Assembly: GCF_027409185.1 (NCBI RefSeq)
Contig: NC_084462.1
Span: 42,666,679 to 42,730,678 of the forward strand
Direction: 5' to 3'
Source of the DNA: Cynocephalus volans
Lineage: Eukaryota; Chordata; Mammalia; Dermoptera; Cynocephalidae
DNA: 64,000 nucleotides
In this document: piece by piece, positions 55,784 through 64,000 of the stretch
Numbering within the stretch: position 1 is the stretch's first letter
Layout: each line of letters begins with the position of its first letter
Notes under the pieces: model-generated
What the model saw: only the letters and a program-made list of their open reading frames with translations
Told to the model about the DNA's origin: nothing
Database searches by the model: none
Position numbers and translations under genes: made by a program

Positions 55784-58700
55784 GTGAGTGAGTGAGTGAG
55801 TGTAGTGGTTGTTTATAAGCTTCTAGGACAGGGTCCTACCCCATTAGATTCAACAAGTATTTCAATGCCTACTATGTAAATAGTGTTACTAAGAACAGTG
55901 TCATTAGAAAAGGATAGGTGTGTGAATATAATATTACAGTTAAAGGTACAGAGCACAGAGGGAGGGCCAGACTGGGAGCAGTGTAAGTGCTGTAAGTGTG
56001 TGTAAGTATGTGTGCATGTGCCTGTTAGGGTGGTTATTGGGAACAACTAATTGTAGCAGAATCATTTCCACTTAGCTTAGTGTTGGTCAGCATGCTTTCT
56101 TTGTGTAATTTCTTACTGTTCAGGGCGGAAGTACTTTTAAAGAAAGGTGCCTTTTGTTTCTTTTTTTGCTTTTTAGTGATTTCATTATAGCAGTATCACC
56201 CAACGGAATTGTATGTCCAGGTCTCATGCCACCAGACACACAGAATACACATTCAGCTTCTTGCTCCATTGCTGTCTTAAGCTGTGTGTTTCACACTGCC
56301 TGGCTTGGTGGGGCCACTCTTCAGTGGATTGAAGGAGAGGGGAAGGTAGTAGTGGGCTCAGCTGAGAGATGGAGAGCAGGAGATGGAGTTTTGAAAAGTT
56401 TTCTTTTTTAAGGCACAGGTTTGGTTGCAGGGAGGTAGGAGGTGAGGGGGAAGGAAAAGCCAAGGAATTCTGTGAGCGGTCATGTGTATTGTGCTACTTT
56501 TCACAGGAGTAAGATCATTCACTAGCTTTGACCTGATCTGTGTCACTGAAATGACCATATGTAGACTCTGCTTTTTAGTTTCAGTCCAGATGTTATGGGC
56601 TCCTCTTCATCCCTTCGCAAGGAAGCCTCTGCCAGCTCTAAAGCAGCAGATAATTTGGTCAAACTGTTGGTCTTGCCTGTGTCTCTCTGGTGTTTCCAGG
56701 GTCATGTAGCTAGCAGCTCCTATTGTTTCTTTCTGGTCATCAGTACTGGAGCTGGTTTCCCTAGCTTGGCTGAAACCCAAAAGAAAAAGACAACAGGACC
56801 ACACCCATGTACTCCTTGATCACCCTGTCCCTACAGCCTTCTGTGCAGTGTTCATGTCAGTTGGTTGTCCATCTTCCACTTAAGTAGTCACTAACCTAAA
56901 GTATACTATTACTTATTTTAACTTTTAAAATCACATGAGGTTTAAAAAAAAAATATGTAAAAATCTATACCACGGGAATGAAATCTCTACTTACTTTGCT
57001 CCCCCACCCTCCACTGCCCAATCATCCCGTATTAAGTTTTTAAAATATTTTTCCAGAAATATTTTATTCACATACACACGTATGGGTTCCTTTTTATAGA
57101 AATGGAAGCATAGTATACATATATGCCATTTTAAGCAGTTCTATTTTAGTCTTTTTCTTTCCTGATCTCCAATAATTTGAATTCCTTCTATGTGAATTCG
57201 ATGACTTCAGGATTTGAGGTTTTTTTGGTATTAATAACATAGTTTGACCATTCAGTTTGCTGATGTAGCTGAAAAAAATCTTAAAAGATCACTTTTTAAA
57301 ATTGTAGTGTGAGCCTCCTGAAATTGGAAGACAGACAAAAAGCCTATGTTCAGTTTTTAAATTATATAGCATATGTAGTTCTGATTGAGTCTGTCTGGCT
57401 CACAGATCTCTTGTTCATGGAGTCAGTTTGTCAACTGGGGACTCATTCTGATGTTCCTGATTGCTAGTTGTAGTTCCTTTTTGACCTCCTATCCTTGCAA
57501 ACAGTGGAAGCATGAGGTGACAGGTATTTGAGTTTAGCAGCAGTGGATCCTGAATTCCATGGAGAAATTTCCTGGATATGTACTTTTTAAGGCATCTTTT
57601 CACATGTCCCGGTTTAATTGGAACCAGAACGAAATGCAGTTTGAGTCTGGATTCCATTGGAAATGAGAGATTGAAATGAACTCAGCATACTTGTAAGTTG
57701 CAGTACTTGGTTGCTGGCAGGAACGCTGCTCTTCAAGGAGAAGGAGCAGAGGCAGAGGTCAGTGTGCTGTTTCCTTCCTGCATTGGGAGCCCGCCCACTG
57801 TATGACTACAAGCTCTCTCTGTTTCTCATGGTTGGGCATAATTTTCTGCTGAGATTAGTTTTTCCCTTATTTTTCCATAGTACTTGACTTTCCAAAGCAC
57901 TTTCAAATTTGTTCTCCTCTGATCCCCACAGTCTGAAGCAGAGGAATTAAGTGACTTTACCCAGTTGTCACCACTAGCCCCACCCACCTGTTCAGGTTTT
58001 TATTCTATACTTTTTGCTTTCTTTAATATAGTGTACAAAAATAAAAGTTCCTGCTTATGAGTTAAACTCACACCACCAGATCACAACAGTTTTGCTGACC
58101 AAAGAAAATGAGGGTAAAGGTTTGTTTTGAAGGACATATAAATGAAGAATTGTCAACATTAATTACCATTTTATTTGAAAAAAGTGGCAGCATACGAACT
58201 TCTCTGTACAATGTGTGATTCGTTCCCAGCTTGAAGAAGAAAAAAGAAGACAGAAGATTGAAATGTGGGACAGCATGCAAGAAGGTAGAAGTTACAGAGG
58301 AAGTACGAGAAAGCCTCAGGTGACCGTAGACTTTGGCTCAGTTGATGTTTTTTCTAGTAGAGGAAGGAAGATTTGTCGAGTAGAATGTTTTAATGATTCC
58401 TAAGCCTGTATATGTTCAAACAGGAAGAAGACAGTCCTGGACCTTCTACTTCATCTGTCATCCCGAAACGGAAATCTGACAGAAGGGCTTTGCGGGGAGG
58501 TGGTAAGCACCAAATGATGTCAAATGTTGAATGATGTCAAATGTTAAACACTTGTAGGATACACTTACCATTTAAAAACAAGATTCTGTTTCTTTGTTGT
58601 TTTTTTAAATTTTTGGCAGCTGCTGGCATGGGGTATGTCTTTGTTTTATTATCCATAAATTGAGACATTCCTAAGCTTAGGCTTGTGAAGATTAAATAAA

Positions 58701-60317
58701 GGAAACAGATGGAAAGCGCCTCCTGGGCCCTCAGTAAGTAATTGGAATGAGTATCCTTGTATTGCAGCATTCCCACTTGATCCCACAGCAGCCCTGTAAG
58801 AGAGAGGTGAGTGGACCAGGGAATAGTCCACCCATCTTGCAGATGAGTTTCAAGGGGCTAGAATACAGAGGTTTTGCTCTTTCTAGCCAGGGCCTTGTTG
58901 TTCCTTGAAATTAACTTTCTCAAGGGGATGTTAACAAATGTTTGTTCAGAGCTTTTCTGAGTGCAGCACTGCCCTGGGCACTCTAGGTGATACCATAGCA
59001 GTCTGTCTTTAGCCTATCCTTGAAGATTTTCAGATCTATTTGGGAAAATGGCACTCACACAAAAATCAATAATCCTTTGTGTTTCTGGCTAGGAATTCCA
59101 AATTAATGCTGAGGAAGGAGGGAGCAAAGATACCAGAACACTGTAGAAACCAATTCTAGGCTGAAGACTATTCTCCACGGGAGGAGAGGGGCGTGGCAGA
59201 GACCTGGATGGCGTCTTTGAGGATCGCGGAGAGGAGAGACTGGGATGTGTGCTCTAAGGCAGCATGGCTGTGAACTTGGCTGACTTTGAAGGCTGAGCTC
59301 TATTCCCCTTGTCAGGAACCCAAACCTGGCTTGCTGTAGGGGAGAGATGCATTGGAAATAAAATACTATTTTAAAACTTCCTCTTTCTGGATGCCTGTTT
59401 TCAGAGCACATAGTGGTGATATTTAGGAGAGGAGTGGAAATTGTAGAAAAGGTAAAGCATAACATGCTTATGTATGTGGCCTCTTTCAGTGTTCTCAGCA
59501 GTCCTGAACTAGGGGCTCTAACAAGCCTGGTTTTACAGATAGGGAACCTGAGGCATAGGGATTTATTGCTCAAAGATTCCACAGCAGTTAAGGAGTAAAA
59601 CCAATTCATTTAAGGTCTGGCTGGCTCTAGAGCCTGAGCAATCAACAATGTCACCACTTGTCCGTTGACTTGGGGAGCTACTAGTGGGGGGGAAGGATGC
59701 AGATGACCCAGTTGTGACTGGTAGAAGTGGTAAGTTCCATTCTGTTTTGTTTTTTAAAAATCTGTTTTCTGTAACTTGAATAGCCCTTACTTGAATGTAT
59801 ACATTTTATTAAGCACTGTGATAGGAACCTTCATATATTAATTTTTTTGGCATCTTCCCAATACGGATATCCAAACCCTTGACTTTGGTGTTACAAGGCC
59901 ATGCACTATCCAACTGAGTTCTTCGTATACTTAGGTCATCTTGAGAGTCGTTTTGGCAAATTATTTGCCAAAATACTGTTATTATTGTTTTGGGGAATTA
60001 GGACCAAGAAGCTGAATGGCTTCTTTTTTTACCCAACAGAACATCAAATCAAACTGTAATCACCATATAAAGAGTTTTTTTTCATATAGTAGTAAGAGTT
60101 TTTTAAAAATGTTTATGAGAATATAATCTGTATTTTTGCAATGCTTTTCATGTCAGGCTCATAATTCTTGATACAAAATGTTCCCAAATTTTCAGCCCTC
60201 AATACTGTCTGCTTCCTTTCTCTCATCCCAGGTTATAACCCTTTGTCTGGTGAAGGAGGAGGAGCCTGTTCCTGGAGACCTGGACGCAGAGGCCCGTCAT
60301 CTGGCGGATGAGGCTAA
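53093..60317 (+). CDS. SELENOS: SELENOS (VIMP) selenoprotein S, complete
   Basis: SELENOS is a single-pass ER-membrane selenoprotein that recruits p97/VCP to Derlins during ER-associated degradation. Exons: 53093-53168, 53808-53942, 55563-55669, 58230-58319, 58424-58502, 60232-60317. They total 573 nt, i.e. 190 residues (human 189) if the in-frame TGA at 60309-60311 is read as Sec. TAA follows at 60315. In order: luminal N-terminus MERDGEH, membrane span about residues 26-48 ([20 protein letters not shown]), coiled coil with a VCP-interacting motif ([16 protein letters not shown]), a basic region, and a Gly-rich tail GPSSGG-U-G. It has VIPKRK where human has VLKRK, giving the extra residue. 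A matching SECIS lies in the 3' UTR. Confidence 0.97.
53808..53942 (+). CDS. SELENOS: SELENOS exon 2 (membrane span)
   Basis: Encodes the hydrophobic [20 protein letters not shown] and then a basic cytosolic start, [16 protein letters not shown]. The donor is gttagt. Confidence 0.96.
54044..54460 (-). repeat. LTR-type interspersed repeat (MaLR-like), reverse
   Basis: Starts GTATTAGTTCGTTTCTGTTG, with AATTTATTGCTTACAGTTTT, and ends AATAAACCCACAGCAG. Lies in SELENOS intron 2. Confidence 0.7.
55563..55669 (+). CDS. SELENOS: SELENOS exon 3 (coiled coil, VIM)
   Basis: Encodes [20 protein letters not shown] then [15 protein letters not shown]. Holds the p97-interacting motif. A GA/GTGA microsatellite starts about 80 bases after the donor. 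Confidence 0.97.
55749..55803. repeat. composite (GA)n(GTGA)n microsatellite
   Basis: TG dinucleotides, then about 16 GA units, then about six GTGA units, in SELENOS intron 3. Confidence 0.95.
55804..58229 (+). other. SELENOS intron 3 remainder
   Basis: No additional exon seen. AT-rich with unnamed old repeats. Open frames here are short and lack conserved features. Confidence 0.6.
58230..58319 (+). CDS. SELENOS: SELENOS exon 4
   Basis: Encodes [19 protein letters not shown] then [11 protein letters not shown]. Intron 4 after it is only 104 bases. Confidence 0.97.
58424..58502 (+). CDS. SELENOS: SELENOS exon 5
   Basis: Encodes [19 protein letters not shown] then RRALRGG. One residue longer than human in the VIPKRK stretch. 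The donor is gtaagc. Confidence 0.96.
59845..59932 (-). mobile_element. diverged tRNA-derived SINE, reverse
   Basis: TTTTTTTGGCATCTTCCC, GGATATCCAAACCCTTGAC and CTATCCAACTGAGTTCTTC. The tRNA-like B-box and A-box regions are recognisable. Lies in SELENOS intron 5. Confidence 0.65.
60232..60317 (+). CDS. SELENOS: SELENOS exon 6 with Sec codon and stop
   Basis: Encodes [20 protein letters not shown] then GPSSGG, TGA (Sec), Gly, TAA. Without Sec insertion the protein would lose only its last two residues. Confidence 0.96.
60309..60311 (+). other. UGA selenocysteine codon
   Basis: TGA in frame, followed by GGC and the true stop TAA. The context Gly-Gly-U-Gly equals human SELENOS, and a SECIS lies 350 bases downstream. 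Confidence 0.95.
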
Positions 60318-60815
60318 GAATCTTGCTAGTGTCACTTTTGACATTAGTAAGATGAGTCATTAACCCTCGATTCAGTTGCCTTACGCATGCTTTTCACAGT
60401 GACTAGCCAAAGGCAGGTGGGGTTTATTTCTGATACCTGAGTGTTTAAGGGCTTCAGTCAGCATAGGGTATAGACATTACCACTAGGCATTAGGTCAGTG
60501 GTCACACTCCACTTAAAGATAGGTGATTGATTTCATGATTAATTGCTAGTTGATAGGTAAAGGCCTCCAGATGATTAACAGTCTTGATAAAAGAGGCCTA
60601 GCAGTGATCATTTAAGTTATAAGTCCTTGCTGATAGGACAGTCTCTGTGACAGGTTGCGTTGAATGATGTCTTCCTTATAAATGGTGAGCCCACCAGTGA
60701 GGATTACTGAAGCAGACAGTTGATGGGGTTTATTTCTGTATATTTATTTTTGTGTACAAAACTTTGTAGAAAAGAAACTTGTAAATATTAAAAAAGAAAT
60801 TGCAAATAATATTTT
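60318..60815 (+). other. SELENOS: SELENOS 3' UTR with poly(A) signal
   Basis: Runs from the stop through the SECIS to ATTAAA at 60787-60792 and an A-rich end. The exact cleavage site is not determinable. Confidence 0.75.
60655..60720 (+). promoter_or_regulatory. SECIS element, type II
   Basis: ATGA (60664-60667) faces TGA (60708-60710) as the non-Watson-Crick core. Helix II pairs TCCTTAT (60673-60679) with GTGAGGA (60697-60703). AAA (60680-60682) is the apical adenosine motif. A mini-helix TGGTG/CACCA (60683-60687/60692-60696) above the loop makes it type II. The core-to-AAA distance is 12 nt, as usual. It recruits SBP2/eEFSec for UGA decoding. Confidence 0.85.
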
Positions 60816-61556
60816 TAGCATATTTATTAAACTCAAGGAAATTTCTTTATGAATTTGAATTTGTCTATCAGACATTAAAAAGCTTTTTATCACTCACAAC
60901 CTCCAACTATCATTACAATTCTCTACTAATTTCTCACCAGAAGTGAGCAGGGCAAGTGGCAGACTCCTTGGGGTTTTTTCACAAAATTAGGTGCTTGGAG
61001 TTTAGTTGTTGAATTAATAGGATAAAGAAACCTCTTGCCTGGTGATGACTCATGGGCCACCCAGGTTTCTGAGAGCTACAGTGGTCATTCCTTCTAGGCT
61101 CTGACTCATTTGTATTCTTGTCTAGAGGCTCTATCCGGGGTTTTCTAATCGTAATTATTCTTTCTGCCCCTTGTCTAATCTCTCCCCATCCCCCATTCCC
61201 TCCCCCCTTGCCCCTCTAATTACCCAAGATTTCCTCTCTTTCTGAAAGAATAATGGTTACTCTGTTAATTTGTTGCCTAAATGATCTGTCCAATGCTGAG
61301 AGGTGTGATCAGGTCCCCCAATATTATCATAGAGCCAATGCTTCTGTGACTCTGAAATGGGCTTTGTGGAGAGAGACATCCTCTTCTTTTCTTTATCTCT
61401 GCTGGTAACTCCTTGTGTCAGTACACTCCAGTGGCTGGTGGACCATCTGCATGGTGGTTGTGGTGTCTAGCCACTTTCATGGCAGGCATCGTTATTGTGG
61501 CTGTGGTGGGCCACCTACGTGGAGGTGATGGTTTTGACATGCTCCTTGGTGCTGGT
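60816..61556. other. intergenic region after SELENOS
   Basis: No gene seen. From about 61428 a GTGG-rich imperfect stretch leads into the minisatellite. Confidence 0.6.
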
Positions 61557-62250
61557 GATGTGCTTGTTTGTGGGGTGTGTCTGGTCCCCTTCTCCATGCC
61601 TCTGGTCCCTGGGTGGGCCCCAAGGTGCTGGCGTGGTATGCCTGGTTGTGGGAGGGCGGTCCGATCCCCTTCTCCATGCCTCAGGTCCCTGGGCAGGCCC
61701 CGAGCTGCTGGTGTGGTGTACCTGGTTGTGGGAGAAGGGTTTGGTCCCCAGCTCCATGCTTCAGGTCACTGGGAGGGACCCAAGGTGTGGTCTCAATGTG
61801 CCTGGTTGTGGGAGGGAGGTCCGGTCCCCTTCTCCATGCCCAGGGTCCCCGGGTGGGCCTGAGGTGCTGGCATGGCATGTCTGGTTGTGGGAGGAGGGTC
61901 CGGTCCCCTTCTCCATGCCTCGGGTCCCAGGGCATGCCCTGAGGCGCTGGCGTGGCATGCCTGGTTGTGGGAGGGTGGTCCAGTCCCCTTCTCCATGCCG
62001 TGGGTCCCTGAATGGGCCATAAGGCGCTGGCGTGGCTTGCCTGGTTGTGGGAGGAGTGTCTGGTCCCCTTCTGTATGCCTCGGGTTCCCGGGCGGGCCCT
62101 GAGTTGCTGGTGTGCGTGCCTGGTTGTGGGAGGAGGGTCCAGTCCCCAGATCCATGCCTCGGGTCACTGAACAGGCCCAGAGGTGCTCGCACGGTGTGCC
62201 TGATTGTGGGAGAGCGGTCCAGTCCCCTTTTCCATGCCTCAGATTCCTGG
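61557..62250. repeat. minisatellite, about 80-bp unit, 8-9 copies
   Basis: The phrase CCTGGTTGTGGGAG recurs at about 61641, 61721, 61801, 61880, 61960, 62040, 62119 and 62199, a steady period of 79-80 bp. Each unit also carries GGTCCCCTTCTCCATGCC or a close variant. Copies are imperfect. Because 80 is not a multiple of 3, overlapping open frames appear in several frames; they are not genes. Confidence 0.95.
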
Positions 62251-64000
62251 TGAACTACTCATTTTAGTAGAGAGGCTCTGGGTAGGGCTTTCACATGTAA
62301 CAGAACAGATCCCTTGTTGCACCTTATTGAAAGTTAGCCCTTGACACGAGGGATTTTAGTAAATAGGAACAAACTAAATAAGAAGAACAGAAAAATAGTG
62401 GAGGGGCATGTTCCAGTGTACTATTAGATGTGACTGCCCTGAAGCCTCATTTTTTCCATGGAGTTAGAAATTATCAAGTCATGAGCATGTGGGAAGAAAC
62501 AGTGCTTGCATTCTGAATGCCCCCTTGCATCTAGTATTTTTGGTGGTGGTGAAGGGGGTAGTGTCACGGGGAATTGATTATGAGGTAATGGAGGGGAGAG
62601 GGAAACGTTTTCATTTGTGTAATAGCATTTGAAGAGTACTTACCATTATATTACATGTAATGTGCCACATATATAGCAAGTACATGTATTTAATCCTCAC
62701 TACAATCCTATGAAGTAAGTACTGTTATTAACCTTGGTTTTTAGAAAATGAAGCTTTGAAAGGGGTTAAGTGACTGGTTCAAGGCCCTAATCACCACAGA
62801 CTACTTTGTCCTTGTGTCCTACCAGCCGAGGGCCTTAGATAATCAAGGTGTGGCAAGCTTAGTCTAGCTAATGAAACAATTATCATGTAGAATAATGAAT
62901 ATTTAGGTGAAAATTGTGTGTTACAAGTCTAGGGCAGTAAGCATTTCAGAAGGGTGGACCAAGGGTGCCAGGGAAGGTAGGTGGGGGCAGAAGCACAAAG
63001 GACAGAGCCTGAGGGCCCCGGGGGCTTAGAACTGACATGAAAAACAGTTTCTCTTCCTCCATGTGCTGTTACATTCATTCCACCAAAGCTGTTCTTAAAA
63101 TCACCTGTGGTGGTAAGTCTGATGGGTCATTCTCAATACTCAAGTTAGCATCCTTTGTAATAATTGAGCACTCCTTAAAACACTATGCCCTTGGCTTCTG
63201 GAACTCTGTGCTGGCCTGGTTTTCCTCCCAGCTTTCTGGCCCATTCCTCAGTCTCTTGCTGCTTTCTTCTCCCTGACCTCTAGACACTGGGGTGCCCCAG
63301 AGCTCAGTCTCTTTTCTACTATACTCAATTTCCAGTGGCTGAGGGATCTCTCTCTGGAACACTCTTTCTGTTACTTCCTCTGCCTGATTCCAAGGCTTAG
63401 CATCTGCAGGAAGCCCAAGGCCAGGTCAGGTGACTGCTGACATGCACTTCTTCCTCTGTGGTAGAATTGTCACACGTGGTTGTTGGTTTCTTTCTCCCAC
63501 TCCAAGACAGCAGGAGTTGTCTTTCTGTTCAGCAGGTGCATCCTGGGCACCTAGAACGGCCTGAAAACCGTAAGTGCCCCAGCTATTGGAGTAAGAAAGG
63601 GCAAGAAAGTAACCATCTCTCTAATATTAACTCGATGTCAGGTATGGGTAGCTCAAATGTACAAATGCCTCTTCTAGTGATTGTGCAGATGGGTATTTAT
63701 GGATTGAGATAAAACATCATTGTGTCATACCTCATTCATATGCTCTGTCTCAAAGAATTCACATGGAACGTAAAGATGATGTACTCAGGAAGACTGAAGA
63801 CTCAGATCAGGTCTGGAAGTGCTGAGTGTGCTGTGAGTAGCGTCGATGTGGCCCTGCCCCGCAGGCCTTATGATCTGCTGGGGGAAGACAAGCATTATGT
63901 AGCTGCTTGGACAAGTGACTGCCTGTGATGAGGCTACAGGTGGGAGATAGCAGGTTTCAGTAAGAAGTGATCTTACGTAGGGGAACTCAAGTTTATTCTG
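62251..64000. other. intergenic region at right end
   Basis: A MIR-like fragment at about 62630-62790 (ATTTAATCCTCACTACAATC). No exon recognised. The next gene by human synteny would be CHSY1, but none of it was seen. Confidence 0.55.

Noticed and set aside
58320-58403. SELENOS exon 4 extended into intron 4
   Set aside because: The frame stays open for 28 codons, but a good GT donor at 58320 and the human protein match support splicing.
61557-62250. CRISPR-like spacing of repeats
   Set aside because: Direct tandem units without unique spacers, in a mammalian genome. It is a minisatellite.
61413-62253. Several overlapping open frames of 75-175 codons
   Set aside because: They arise from the 80-bp minisatellite, whose unit length rotates the frame. 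No start context or homology.

Overview
This is nuclear DNA from a placental mammal. It has introns with GT-AG borders, CpG-island promoters, poly(A) signals, MIR/L2/L1/MER5A/LTR repeats and many tRNA-derived SINEs. Three genes are recognisable, all on the + strand: the 3' end of PCSK6 (PACE4), all of SNRPA1 (U2 snRNP A') and all of SELENOS (VIMP). This is the order of human 15q26.3, seen from the reverse strand. No Alu, B1/B2, Bov or carnivore SINE was seen. The monomeric and dimeric tRNA-Ile-like SINEs resemble the CYN SINEs described from colugos, so Dermoptera is my tentative host assignment. It is an inference from memory.

Layout: 1-26.4 kb holds the last nine coding exons of PCSK6 (end of P domain, Cys-rich repeats, PLAC domain), its stop codon and 3' UTR, with large repeat-bearing introns. 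26.4-37.2 kb is intergenic and contains a rearranged young class II (betaretrovirus/IAP-like) endogenous retrovirus (27651-30172), LTR-type repeats, a MER5A and degraded L1s. 37.2-50.0 kb is SNRPA1 in nine exons, encoding 255 aa. 50.0-52.8 kb is intergenic with a probable solo LTR. 52.9-60.8 kb is SELENOS in six exons, encoding 190 residues with an in-frame UGA (Sec) two codons before the stop and a convincing type II SECIS in the 3' UTR. 60.8-64 kb is intergenic and contains an 80-bp-period minisatellite.

The three genes are housekeeping or secretory-pathway genes and do not form one pathway. PCSK6 is a secreted proprotein convertase, SNRPA1 a spliceosomal LRR protein, and SELENOS an ER-membrane selenoprotein of the p97/Derlin ERAD machinery.

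The most unusual structure is the ERV. A 5' LTR-PBS-gag segment on + is joined to an inverted 3' LTR-PPT-env(TM) segment. The whole insertion is bounded by a perfect 82-bp inverted repeat of the U3 terminus, so both outer ends are U3 ends. Smaller curiosities are a tailless tRNA-half retroinsertion, a poly(A)-only insertion a few bases after a SNRPA1 splice donor, and a duplicated splice donor at the PCSK6 cassette exon.
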